A DNA stretch of 64,000 bases, from the NCBI GenBank assembly GCA_910577155.1, contig CAJTMS010000001.1, forward strand, positions 1 through 64,000, written 5' to 3'. The position numbers and the translations under genes are program-made. How positions within the stretch are numbered: position 1 is the stretch's first letter; every line of letters starts with the position of its first letter. The DNA is from an uncultured Mailhella sp. (GTDB taxonomy: Bacteria; Desulfobacterota; Desulfovibrionia; Desulfovibrionales; Desulfovibrionaceae). The notes under the pieces were generated by a model, which worked only from the letters and a program-made list of their open reading frames with translations, did not search any database and was not told the origin of the DNA. Shown piece after piece: positions 45,420-53,489 of this stretch.

Positions 45420-45492
45420 TATCATAAGCCCCGCAGCGGGAGCGATTAAGCGGGGTTAATTTTGGAGTTTTACGGTTGTCCTCATTGCTGAG

Positions 45493-45822
45493 TTAAAAAT
45501 CGTCCTTTGCCGCAAGGTATATGCTGACAAGGTCTTCTTCGTTTTTGTATGCGCTTTCTTCCTGTGCTTCCCGCATAAGTCTGCCGATATATTGGATGTG
45601 CCGTCTTTTTGCTTCTTTATTTTTTATTCTTCTGTATTCGGCAAAAGCCTGTTCCAAATCTTCGGTCAGGGGCAGCCGTGCAAGCTTGACAGGAGCTAAG
45701 TTTGCGAGTTCCTCGCCTATTTTTTGCATCTGGGTGCTGTCTCGTTTTTTTTGAGAGCGGCTGATACGGGTTTCTTCCTCTCCCGCATTTTCATCATAAA
45801 GAAAACGATTTTTTTTTGCCAT
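45493..45822 (-). CDS. Short DarP/YjgA-family (DUF615) ribosome-associated protein
   Basis: A 109-residue protein matching the first half of the 50S-assembly factor DarP (YjgA). The recognisable core is SRSQKKRDSTQMQKIGEELA, then LARLPLTEDLEQAF, RRIKNKEAKRRHIQYIGRLM. The C-terminal helical half of the E. coli protein (about 70 residues) is missing and the frame ends cleanly. The start overlaps the preceding stop (TAATG), so it is coupled to the DUF3467-like gene. Confidence 0.8.
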   Translation of the reverse strand: MAKKNRFLYDENAGEEETRISRSQKKRDSTQMQKIGEELANLAPVKLARLPLTEDLEQAFAEYRRIKNKEAKRRHIQYIGRLMREAQEESAYKNEEDLVSIYLAAKDDF

Positions 45823-46202
45823 TATTGTTCTCTGCCTGTTTTGTTATGCTGCATTTCAAAACTGCGTATTTCTTCGGCTTCAAGATTTTCAATTTTTTCA
45901 GCAAGCCAGCCAAGGAGCGCTTTTGCCGTGTGGTGATTGATGAGAATTTTTGCCTGAATTTTACGCATAACAACCCGTGTGTCTTCTTCTGCCAAGGTTA
46001 TTTCCGGACCGAAAGAACCGTCAGGTTTGAGATAGCGTTCGGAAATTCGGGGGATTTTGTCCTGCTCGGCATAAAAATTAATTTCAATTTCCCCCTGCGG
46101 GTTGATACCTCCCCAAACACCATGGGCATACTGCAGGGGAATAGTGCTGTCATCTTGGTATTCATAGCGGATTTTTCCGGGTAATTGTGTTTTGTCTATC
46201 AT
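45822..46202 (-). CDS. DUF3467-like small protein
   Basis: A protein of about 126 residues without a signal peptide. It has a YAHGVWGGINPQGEIEINFY segment and ends RVVMRKIQAKILINHHTAKALLGWLAEKIENLE, reminiscent of DUF3467. Function unknown. The ATG at 46202 follows GAAGG by seven bases; an ATG at 46259 would add 19 residues but has no ribosome site. Coupled by a one-base overlap to the DarP-like gene. Confidence 0.7.
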   Translation of the reverse strand: MIDKTQLPGKIRYEYQDDSTIPLQYAHGVWGGINPQGEIEINFYAEQDKIPRISERYLKPDGSFGPEITLAEEDTRVVMRKIQAKILINHHTAKALLGWLAEKIENLEAEEIRSFEMQHNKTGREQ

Positions 46203-46286
46203 AGTGTGACCTTCGCTGTCTTTTTGGGCGTTCTCTTTTTTGGCTATGTTACTTTGCATGGATAAGAATGTAAAGGCATATATTAT

Positions 46287-46314
46287 TTGACACCTTGTAC
46301 AAAGCGTATATACT
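46287..46314 (+). promoter_or_regulatory. Strong promoter ahead of the cysteine-rich protein gene
   Basis: TTGACA (46287-46292), 16 bases, TATACT (46309-46314). Confidence 0.65.
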
Positions 46315-46342
46315 GTTGATAACGTTAATATATGAGGATATT

Positions 46343-46897
46343 ATGGCAAAGTATACAAAAGAAGTGCTGACCGTTCAACCTTATTTTGATATGGAAGCTG
46401 TTATGGCGCTTTTGCAGGAAACCCGCCTTGGAGGGCAGGTTTTGGAAGATATGGTCAATACCTTTGAGCGAATGGCGAAAGAACTCAACAGTATTATTCT
46501 GAAAACCGAAAAAGGGGATTATCTGGCAGTTTGGCTCAATGAAAAGGTGGAAAAAGAAGCCGATGAGCTTTTTGCAAAAGATGCGGAAAAAGGTTTTCGC
46601 TTCAATTGTGTGGGACAAAGTATTATTATGAATACTATTTATCAAATTTTGCCGCAGGTGGAACAGGCTGGCTGCGCCCCCTGTCCTGAGCCCAATGATG
46701 CAATTGCGGAAGCTTTAAAAGCAGAAAATATCCCCTACATTGACGGAGAGCCTACGCTGGCTCGGCGCTTTAGTGTTTTGACCTGTCTGCCGTTTAGAGG
46801 AGCCTGCGAAATTTGTTATTTACGTGAGTCCTGCCCGAAAGCTAACGGGCAAAGTGATAATTTCCATTCTGTGGAACTCCCCGGCTATAACGCATAA
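46343..46897 (+). CDS. Cysteine-containing cytosolic protein of unknown function
   Basis: A 184-residue protein I cannot assign. The N-terminal half is mixed helix/strand (ETRLGGQVLEDMVNTFERMA). Six or seven cysteines cluster in the C-terminal half: GCAPCPEP, then TCLPFRGACEICYLRESCP, which could bind an Fe-S cluster or zinc. No signal peptide. ATG at 46343 follows GAGG. It heads a run with dgkA, an aminotransferase and an exported protein. Confidence 0.75.
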   Translation: MAKYTKEVLTVQPYFDMEAVMALLQETRLGGQVLEDMVNTFERMAKELNSIILKTEKGDYLAVWLNEKVEKEADELFAKDAEKGFRFNCVGQSIIMNTIYQILPQVEQAGCAPCPEPNDAIAEALKAENIPYIDGEPTLARRFSVLTCLPFRGACEICYLRESCPKANGQSDNFHSVELPGYNA

Positions 46898-46969
46898 TGC
46901 AATTGGGGCAGGTCGTACGCAAGTCTGAACCAATACAAATTTAAAGGGAAAAGGCAAAAGGAATATCCA

Positions 46970-47383
46970 ATGGAAAAGAAAACCGGTGTATTTAACGGAA
47001 TATTGCATATATTTTATGCTCTCAGTTATTCCTTACAAGGTTTATGGACGGGTTTACGGCAAAGTGTTGCGATAAAACAAGAATTTTTGATTTTTATCCT
47101 TTTGTGCGTTTTAGGTTGGTACTCGGGCAAAGAGTGGTATTTGACTGCAGTGTCCTGCATTTCATGGCTTTTTGTTATGGTCGTAGAACTATTAAATTCT
47201 GCCATTGAAGAAGCCCTTGATTTGATTACCCATGAATATTCCACAAAAGTAAAAGCAGCCAAGGATATGGGTTCTGCGGCTGTATTTATTCTGATTATGG
47301 TGAATATTTTTATCCAGTCATTGATTTATTTGCCGGAATTATATATGTGCACGGAATATATTAATCATTATTTAAATAAATAG
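46970..47383 (+). CDS. dgkA: Diacylglycerol kinase (DgkA)
   Basis: A 137-residue inner-membrane kinase that returns diacylglycerol to phosphatidic acid. Three hydrophobic helices are visible, and the signature VELLNSAIEEALDLIT plus AKDMGSAAV carry the active-site Glu, Asn and Lys. An N-terminal extension of about ten residues is usual. AAGGA precedes the ATG. Eight bases separate it from the aminotransferase gene. Diacylglycerol released by headgroup transferases such as the protein at 33250 would be a substrate (inference). Confidence 0.93.
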   Translation: MEKKTGVFNGILHIFYALSYSLQGLWTGLRQSVAIKQEFLIFILLCVLGWYSGKEWYLTAVSCISWLFVMVVELLNSAIEEALDLITHEYSTKVKAAKDMGSAAVFILIMVNIFIQSLIYLPELYMCTEYINHYLNK

Positions 47384-47391
47384 GATATGTC

Positions 47392-48582
47392 ATGAAAAAT
47401 CATTTACGCCTTTTAACTCCCGGACCGACGGCAATTCCTGACAGGGTGCGCCTTGCCATGGCTATGCCCATGATACATCACAGAAAACCGGAATTTAAAG
47501 CCATTATGGAAGAAACCCGCGGGTATCTGAAAAAACTTTTTGGCACGGAACAGGAAGTTTTGCCGCTCGCCGGTTCCGGTACCGGTGCAATGACGGCTGC
47601 CGTGACGAATTTATTTAATCGCGGAGAAAAAATCATTGTTGCGCAGGCAGGAAAGTTTGGCGAGCGCTGGCGTGAAATCGCCAAAGTGCAGGGGCTTGAA
47701 ATTGTTGAAATTGTAAAACCATGGGGCGAGGCAATTTTAGCCGATGATATTGAGGAAGCCCTACAAAAAAATCCTGATGTACAGGGGGTTTGCCTGCAAA
47801 TTTGTGAAACCTCAACAGGGGTCATGCATCCCATTTATGAAATTGCAAAAGTAACGCAAAAATATGATGTACTGCTGGTGGCTGACGGGATTTCCTCTGT
47901 GGGAATTTCCCCCGCACCTATGGACGAATGGGGCATTGACGCACTTTTAACCGGTTCCCAAAAAGGGCTTATGGTTCCGGCGGGGCTTTCCTTGCTTGCT
48001 TTTTCTGAAAAGGCATGGAAAAAGGCTGAACAGGTTGAGCCAAGCTGTTTTTATTTCAATATGAAAGCAGAACGCAAGAATGTGCTGAAAAATCAAACCA
48101 ATTTCAGCTCTCCTGTTTCCCTTATTGTGGGGCTTCGGGAAGCGTTAACCATGATTTTTGAAGATGTAACACATGGCGGCTATGGCGGTTTGGACAATTT
48201 ATACCAAAAACATTTTGCCTTAGCTCAAATGACAAGGGCAGGCATAAAAGCTATGGGGCTTGAACCCTTTGCCAAAACACACTATGCATGGGGGCTGACC
48301 TCCGTTGCCATGCCAAAGGGGATTTTGGGCAGTGACCTTGTGAGCACGGCAGCCAAAGAAACCGGCGTTATCATTGCGGCAGGGCAGGAACCCATGAAAG
48401 ATGAGTTAATCCGTCTTGCCCACATGGGCTATGTGGACTTTGGGGATATGCTTGCGGGGCTTTATGCGGTTGGCAAGAGTTTAGCGGCAAAACCGCAAAA
48501 TTTTGATAATGCCTATATGAGTATTGCGATGCAGGCTTATGAAAATGCTCCCGCTTATCCAAAAACAGCACTTGCGGATTAG
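47392..48582 (+). CDS. Class V aminotransferase (alanine-glyoxylate / serine-pyruvate type)
   Basis: A 396-residue PLP enzyme of the small-molecule aminotransferase group. LTPGPTAIPDRVR opens the protein, GSGTGAMTAAV binds the cofactor phosphate, VADGISSVG contains the Asp that pairs with the pyridine nitrogen, and Lys191 in TGSQKGLM forms the Schiff base. Full length and cytosolic. Homologues interconvert alanine or serine with glyoxylate or pyruvate; the related phosphonate aminotransferase is less likely because no phosphonate genes are near. Confidence 0.9.
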   Translation: MKNHLRLLTPGPTAIPDRVRLAMAMPMIHHRKPEFKAIMEETRGYLKKLFGTEQEVLPLAGSGTGAMTAAVTNLFNRGEKIIVAQAGKFGERWREIAKVQGLEIVEIVKPWGEAILADDIEEALQKNPDVQGVCLQICETSTGVMHPIYEIAKVTQKYDVLLVADGISSVGISPAPMDEWGIDALLTGSQKGLMVPAGLSLLAFSEKAWKKAEQVEPSCFYFNMKAERKNVLKNQTNFSSPVSLIVGLREALTMIFEDVTHGGYGGLDNLYQKHFALAQMTRAGIKAMGLEPFAKTHYAWGLTSVAMPKGILGSDLVSTAAKETGVIIAAGQEPMKDELIRLAHMGYVDFGDMLAGLYAVGKSLAAKPQNFDNAYMSIAMQAYENAPAYPKTALAD

Positions 48583-48597
48583 CTTTTGACAATTTTT

Positions 48598-49545
48598 ATG
48601 GCATATATGAAAGGTTTTTTTTATTTTCTTTTTATTTTCCTTCCTGTTTTTTTGCTTGCGCAGGTTTCTTTTGGACTTGCAAAAGACCCTCCTTTTTATG
48701 AGGAATTTGACCAACAGGAAGAATTGAAAAATCAGGAAGAAAAAAATAACACTGCACAGCCTGATGTTTTGGCGAAGCAAAATTCTTATATAGTTCAAGG
48801 CAGTGCAGGAAGTGGAACTCAAGGGGATTTCTTCCTGACTGATGAGAAACATGCCCGTTTTTTGCAGGAAAATGAACAGTATATGCTGGCTGATACTATG
48901 CTGAACCAAACATGGAAAGTCCTTACGAAAACACTTGGCAAAAAAGCTTATAGAGAACTTTGGCAAAAGCATAAAATTTGGCTTGAAACAGGCAGAAATA
49001 CAGTGGCAAACAGTTTTAAAAAACAAGTGGCTGCCATTCCCGAACAGTATGCATTTATGCTTGCCGCGGTTGCCAAAACGCAGGAACTCGCACAGGATAT
49101 CTGGCACGAGCCTGTGCTTGGGCGTTATGTCAGGGGCGATACCTTTGTAACGCTGACAAAGGAAGAGGATAAAATCGTGTTGCAAGGTTATGGCAATGTG
49201 CCGTATTTTGCCAAAAATTCGGATGCAGGCAAAGAAGAACAGGCAGAAAATACAGTAAAGTTTTTGGCTGATAATGAGCAGGGCAAAGGTAATCCTGACA
49301 AAACACTGCAGGCGGATACGCAAAAAGAAAGTAATCCCGAAAAGCAGACAGCAAAAAGAAAAATACAAACAATGCCCCAATTATTGCTGAGGGCAGAACT
49401 TCCCAAAGAGGGCAAACTGTGGCTTACTCTTTCCACTGCTCATGAACAAAAATTATATCTTTTGACAACAGTAAACAGTCTTTGCCTTGTCCATGCACCG
49501 AACGTTTTTTCTTTTGATTTTAATGGGATTTTTGAGAAAAAATAA
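48598..49545 (+). CDS. Exported protein with LprI/DUF1311-like segment
   Basis: About 315 residues with an N-terminal signal peptide (about 5-25). Residues about 90-140 (ADTMLNQTWKVLTKTLG, then RELWQKHKIWLETGRN) resemble the DUF1311/LprI pattern of small periplasmic proteins, some of which inhibit lysozyme. A charged Lys/Glu/Gln linker and a beta-rich C-terminus follow. The start is uncertain: ATG at 48598 or 48607, or TTG at 48586; none has a clear ribosome site. It follows the aminotransferase by 15 bases. Confidence 0.65.
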   Translation: MAYMKGFFYFLFIFLPVFLLAQVSFGLAKDPPFYEEFDQQEELKNQEEKNNTAQPDVLAKQNSYIVQGSAGSGTQGDFFLTDEKHARFLQENEQYMLADTMLNQTWKVLTKTLGKKAYRELWQKHKIWLETGRNTVANSFKKQVAAIPEQYAFMLAAVAKTQELAQDIWHEPVLGRYVRGDTFVTLTKEEDKIVLQGYGNVPYFAKNSDAGKEEQAENTVKFLADNEQGKGNPDKTLQADTQKESNPEKQTAKRKIQTMPQLLLRAELPKEGKLWLTLSTAHEQKLYLLTTVNSLCLVHAPNVFSFDFNGIFEKK

Positions 49546-49556
49546 ATTTTGTTTCA

Positions 49557-49769
49557 ATGGTTATAAAAACAGACTCGCAAGAGTTTGCTGTAAGGCTGTT
49601 TTATTTCCCATTATATTTTTTTGTTTGCTCAATTGTCTTTTCTTTCAGGCAATTTGCACTCCGGACTTTTATCGGGGCTTGTTTGACAATGCCGTTTTTT
49701 TTGGGGCCGGGTATTTTGCACTATTTGAGCGCCGGTATAAAAGAAGACATTATTTTTTTTATTTTATAG
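49557..49769 (+). CDS. Possible small membrane protein
   Basis: A 70-codon frame eleven bases after the preceding stop. It encodes two hydrophobic segments (YFPLYFFVCSIVFSF and ACLTMPFFLGPGILHYL) with charged ends. There is no ribosome-binding site and it overlaps the 3' end of the convergent reductase gene by 49 bases, so it may not be expressed. Confidence 0.3.
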   Translation: MVIKTDSQEFAVRLFYFPLYFFVCSIVFSFRQFALRTFIGACLTMPFFLGPGILHYLSAGIKEDIIFFIL

Positions 49770-50443
49770 CGAATGAATACGGCTCCTGAGTTGTATGACT
49801 TAGCTTCAATTAATGTAAGAGGAGTCGGTTCGTTTTGTCCGTTGTCTTTTCTATTGAAAACAGGCGGGAATGATGCTCTGCCGTCAATACCTGCTCCGAT
49901 AAGGACAATGACTTCATCTAATAATCCTGCGTCAAGAAAAGCCGTATTAATAGCCGGTCCGCCAACAATTCCCAATCTTTCAATTCCAAACACTTCTTTC
50001 AGTGTTTCACAGGCGGACGCTAAATCAATTTTTTCACTGCCGGCTACAATATAGGAAATATTTTTTTCGTCCAAATAGGCTAAATATTCCTGACTCACCT
50101 GCTTAGATGTGAGCATAATATGCGGTTTTTCATATTCACTGTCATGCTTCCAGAGAAGTGTACCTTTTGTATCCGCAACAATGGTGTATCCTTTTGAATT
50201 ATCAGCTTTTTTAGAAAAACTTTCTTTTTCTGCATGTAGAGTATTTTTAGGCTGAAATTCGCCTTTTTCTGACAATTCCAGTTGAGCGGTTCTTTTTCCG
50301 CTGACTGCTGACTGTAATTTTAATTCCGCTAAAATGGGATAATAATCCTCTACTCCTGCAAGTTTTGCTGTCATGTCACAGTCAATTCTTCCGTCTACGG
50401 AAGTCATCATATAACATACAATATAGGGTTTACTCTTCTGAAT
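49721..50443 (-). CDS. RibD C-terminal-domain (dihydrofolate reductase-like) reductase, probable ATT start
   Basis: About 240 residues of an NADPH-dependent reductase related to the RibD C-terminal domain. Recognisable stretches are MMTSVDGRIDC, GGPAINTAFLDAGLLDEV and IGAGIDGR. The first ATG (50410) would cut off the first strand, which is encoded upstream in frame as KPYIVCY. From the upstream in-frame stop at 50465-50467 there is no ATG, GTG or TTG before 50410. An ATT codon at 50443 lies six bases after AAGGA and would give an N-terminus like that of homologues. The substrate is unknown; riboflavin genes are not adjacent. Confidence 0.82.
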   Translation of the reverse strand: MQKSKPYIVCYMMTSVDGRIDCDMTAKLAGVEDYYPILAELKLQSAVSGKRTAQLELSEKGEFQPKNTLHAEKESFSKKADNSKGYTIVADTKGTLLWKHDSEYEKPHIMLTSKQVSQEYLAYLDEKNISYIVAGSEKIDLASACETLKEVFGIERLGIVGGPAINTAFLDAGLLDEVIVLIGAGIDGRASFPPVFNRKDNGQNEPTPLTLIEAKSYNSGAVFIRYKIKKIMSSFIPALK

Positions 50444-50495
50444 TTTCCTTCCTTTTTTATTAAGTTAATTACAAAATAACGTGTAAAAATTTGGT

Positions 50496-50525
50496 TTTAA
50501 ACAGCCCCGTTTTTGAAGCTGTTTT
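50496..50525 (-). terminator. Possible terminator of the alcohol dehydrogenase gene
   Basis: AAACAGC and GCTGTTT pair around a long loop, with an A/T-rich tail; weak. Confidence 0.35.
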
Positions 50526-50542
50526 TGAGGACACTTTATATT

Positions 50543-51586
50543 TTATGGTCTTATAACGGTTTTCAGGACTTTTTCCGTGGGTGAAATTTGTTTTTCAAAG
50601 GCGTATTGGAGCTTGTCCAAAGGCAGGATATCCGTAACATATTTTTCCACATCAATAAAGCCTGAGGCGATAAGGTCAATGGTTTCTTCAAATTCCTTTC
50701 TCGTGCATGAAACACTGCCTGTCAGGCGGATTTCGTGTAAAACGGCACGATTGAGTTCAAAAGGAATGGTCGGGGTCATGGAATTGCCGATCATCATAAT
50801 TTCACCCCCTGCCTTGACACCGTCCATGCAGGCGGCAAGGGATTCGGCTGCTCCCACTGCTTCAAAAACAACATCAAAACCACCATGAGAGGCTTTTTGC
50901 AAAATTTCTGCCCTGTTTGGGGCATTTTCGTCAAAATACGCATCAAAGTCTCCGATTTCACGGGCTTTTTCTGTTTGCCGCTCGTCAATTTTAGACATGG
51001 CAAGGTAAGAAGCTCCTGCTTTTGTGAGAAGTCCGCCAATAAGCTGGGCAATAATACCGCTTCCCACAACCAGCACCTTATCGTGTATTTTAAAACCGGA
51101 TTTTTTGACGGCGTGATACGCAACCATAAGCGGATCAATCAGTCCGGCGGAAATATCAGACACAGTATCGGGCAGTTTGTAGGCATTTTTTGCTTTGCCC
51201 GTAAAATATTCCGCATAGCCGCCATTGCAGACAAAACCAATATAGTTTGTTCCGTTGACATCAAGACAAAGATGTTCCTTGCCCGCAAGGCACATTTCAC
51301 ACTTTCCGCAGTAAAGGTTTGCCCAAAAGGTGACGCGGTCGCCCACGTTAAAATCACTGTCACCGGCGTCAACCACAACGCCGCAAAATTCATGTCCCAT
51401 AGTAAAATTTTCAAGCGGCTTCCAGCCCTTTCCTGCTTTCCACATATGGATATCACTGCCGCAGACGCCGCAGGCAGAAACTTTTATTTTTATCATGCCG
51501 GGCGTTACTTGCGGCATGGGGATTTCTTTGATTTTTATTTGCTTTTCGCCCACAAGAACGCCGGCTTTCATTGTTTTCTGCTGCAT
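50543..51586 (-). CDS. Zinc-dependent alcohol/polyol dehydrogenase (MDR family)
   Basis: A 347-residue medium-chain dehydrogenase that oxidises a secondary alcohol with NAD(P). Catalytic zinc ligands lie in CGVCGSDIH and GHEFCGVV; the structural zinc site is CGKCEMCLAGKEHLC. The Rossmann motif is VVGSGIIAQLIGG. Closest known groups are threonine 3-dehydrogenase, butanediol dehydrogenase and sorbitol dehydrogenase; the sequence does not decide. ATG at 51586 follows AAGGAG by seven bases; a long upstream extension has no ribosome site. Confidence 0.88.
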   Translation of the reverse strand: MQQKTMKAGVLVGEKQIKIKEIPMPQVTPGMIKIKVSACGVCGSDIHMWKAGKGWKPLENFTMGHEFCGVVVDAGDSDFNVGDRVTFWANLYCGKCEMCLAGKEHLCLDVNGTNYIGFVCNGGYAEYFTGKAKNAYKLPDTVSDISAGLIDPLMVAYHAVKKSGFKIHDKVLVVGSGIIAQLIGGLLTKAGASYLAMSKIDERQTEKAREIGDFDAYFDENAPNRAEILQKASHGGFDVVFEAVGAAESLAACMDGVKAGGEIMMIGNSMTPTIPFELNRAVLHEIRLTGSVSCTRKEFEETIDLIASGFIDVEKYVTDILPLDKLQYAFEKQISPTEKVLKTVIRP

Positions 51587-51801
51587 AACTTTCTCCTTAT
51601 TTTTGAATTTTTTTTCATGTCTGAATATAAAATACTGAAGTGCATATATTACAGCAAGATACAATCTTTTCATTTTTTTGCCTGTTTGTCAGAGTACTTT
51701 TTTTATCCTGCGAGATTTAGGCAAAAATTTGGGAAGAATGGTTCTTTTTTCGTAAAGAGATTTTGGTGCAGTCAAAATAAGTAAAAATTTTGGGAGGAAA
51801 T

Positions 51802-52257
51802 ATGAAAAAATTACTTTTTGGATTGGCACTGTTATTTATTTGTATAGAAATAGTGTTTGTTCAGTCAGAAGAAAGGGCTTGTGCTAAAGTTGATCCTCAA
51901 TTTGTGAAAGAGTATATTGTCTATTACCGCAATAGAGAAAGAGGTTTTCACCCTCGTTCACAAGGCGAAGGACTGGGTTGGAATGTGACGGGCTATCAGT
52001 CTTATTTCAATATGCCTATTTTGAAATACAGCAATGAAATTCGCAGTGCTGTTCTTATGATTCACGGAGAAAAAGCCCATTCCTGCTATTTCAGTAAAGA
52101 CGCCTATGCCAATATGATAAAGGATAATCCTTATAAAAATAATAAGGAACTTCTCCTTATTCCTCATGCTGTGCATACAGATTTATATGATAATGCTAAG
52201 ATTATACCTTTTGATAAAATAGAAGCATTTTTCAAACAAAATCTGACGAAAAAATAA
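51802..52257 (+). CDS. Internally deleted exported alpha/beta-hydrolase
   Basis: A 151-residue frame with a signal peptide (about 1-27) and an excellent ribosome site (GGGAGG). The mature part corresponds only to the C-terminal half of an alpha/beta-hydrolase: FHPRSQGEG, YFNMPILKYSNEI, VLMIHGEKAHSCYFS with the acid region, and LLLIPHAVHTDLYD with the catalytic His. The segment with the nucleophile elbow (GxSxG) is absent and nothing upstream encodes it. The signal peptide is joined in frame to the late part, so an in-frame deletion of the core is likely. Probably not catalytically active. Confidence 0.7.
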   Translation: MKKLLFGLALLFICIEIVFVQSEERACAKVDPQFVKEYIVYYRNRERGFHPRSQGEGLGWNVTGYQSYFNMPILKYSNEIRSAVLMIHGEKAHSCYFSKDAYANMIKDNPYKNNKELLLIPHAVHTDLYDNAKIIPFDKIEAFFKQNLTKK

Positions 52258-52273
52258 AAACGTTCCTCAGCAA

Positions 52274-52322
52274 AATTGTACTCCATGTACTGGAAAATAA
52301 ATTCATTAAATGGAGTGCAATT
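52274..52322. terminator. Long-loop inverted repeat between convergent genes
   Basis: AATTGTACTCCAT and ATGGAGTGCAATT form a 13-bp stem with one G-T pair and a 23-base loop. No T run follows, so terminator function is uncertain. Confidence 0.4.
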
Positions 52323-52359
52323 CATGTAATTAATATTTTTTATATTTGTGTTCTCAAAG

Positions 52360-53286
52360 TTATTTCTGTCTTTTAACAGATCTTGCCTTGGGGCTGTCGT
52401 ATTTGGAAATAAAAAGTCCCACAATGGTTAAGGCAGTTCCTAAAGTCAGCAGCAGACTCATGGGCTCGGCAAGGACAATGGCGGCTGTGACAACAGTGAT
52501 AACAGGAATTAAGTAAATATAGACGCTGGTTTTTATAGCTCCCAGTATTTTTACCGTATAATTCCACGTGACAAAACAAAGGGCGGAAGCCCCACCGCCT
52601 AAATAGAGGATATTGAAAAGATTTGTCAGATTATAAAAACGCTGTATTTCCATGTGGGTATCAAAAATAAAAAGCGTTGGAAAGATAAAAAGCAGTCCGT
52701 AAAAAAATGTTTTGCGTGTGGCAAGAATGACAGGAATTCCGAATTTACTGATTTTTTTTGTTAAAATCGAATAACAAGCCCAGACAAAAGCCGCGGACAG
52801 AGCCAGAATATCACCCAAAGGATTTAATTGCAGTTTTGAGCCATTAAAACTTATTAAAAAAATTCCCGTAATGGCAACAAAAAAACCAATAAAAAAGTTA
52901 CGCTGCAGTTTTTCCTCGCTTTTCATAAAAAAATGTACCAGTAATGCTGTGAGAAAGGGGGATATGCATACCAGAACCCCCACATTGGAAGCCATGGTAT
53001 AGGTCAGGGCAATATTTTCCAGCAAAAAATAAAGACATATGCCGGTAAAACCCGCCCCGGCAAAAATAAGTTCTTGATTAAAAATGAATTTTTGTTTGGA
53101 ATTTGTTTGTACTCTGCTGTGCGGAGAAAGCAGGAATAAAATAAACCAGCCCATGCAAAAACGGACAAATAAAATTTCCACAGGCAGAAAGTCAATGAGC
53201 AGGACTTTGGTGGAAATAAAGGTTGTTCCCCAGAGAAAAACAGTAAAAAATGCGGCTAGATGTCCTTTATATTCTTCGGCAAGCAT
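52360..53286 (-). CDS. EamA/DMT-family membrane transporter
   Basis: A 308-residue inner-membrane protein with ten predicted helices in two repeated five-helix halves. LAAFFTVFLWGTTFISTK and, in the second half, ALSAAFVWACYSILTKKIS are typical EamA repeats. The family exports metabolites such as amino acids; the substrate here is unknown. AAGGGAAAA precedes the ATG. Divergent from the flavoprotein gene. Confidence 0.9.
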   Translation of the reverse strand: MLAEEYKGHLAAFFTVFLWGTTFISTKVLLIDFLPVEILFVRFCMGWFILFLLSPHSRVQTNSKQKFIFNQELIFAGAGFTGICLYFLLENIALTYTMASNVGVLVCISPFLTALLVHFFMKSEEKLQRNFFIGFFVAITGIFLISFNGSKLQLNPLGDILALSAAFVWACYSILTKKISKFGIPVILATRKTFFYGLLFIFPTLFIFDTHMEIQRFYNLTNLFNILYLGGGASALCFVTWNYTVKILGAIKTSVYIYLIPVITVVTAAIVLAEPMSLLLTLGTALTIVGLFISKYDSPKARSVKRQK

Positions 53287-53393
53287 GGTATTTTCCCTTT
53301 AAAACATGCTGATGTCAGTATGCAGTAATCAGTTATAATTTTCCTTTTGCCAAAACACAATAAAAAATTATGCGGCAGGAAAATTTTGGCATG

Positions 53394-53412
53394 ATTAGGC
53401 AATTAAATGCGA
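53394..53412 (+). promoter_or_regulatory. Candidate operator shared with the cupin gene (copy 1)
   Basis: ATTAGGCAATTAAATGCGA lies 96 to 78 bases before the flavoprotein start codon. A related 19-base element in the same orientation and at nearly the same distance precedes the cupin gene (14 of 19 identical). Confidence 0.45.
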
Positions 53413-53489
53413 GAAATAGCCCTTTTTTTAGACTGAAATTTTGCTATCTTAAAATGAACATTCAAGGGTAAAACCCAAAGGAAAGCAGT

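Noticed and set aside
48481..49380. Minus-strand open frame of 299 codons opposite the DUF1311-like gene
   Set aside because: Phe/Cys/His-rich antisense frame; the plus-strand gene has a signal peptide and operon context.
50885..51784. Plus-strand open frame opposite the alcohol dehydrogenase
   Set aside because: Antisense to a complete, motif-rich dehydrogenase; no ribosome site.
53387..53400. TGGCATGATTAGGC ahead of the flavoprotein gene as a sigma-54 promoter
   Set aside because: GG to GC spacing is one base short.
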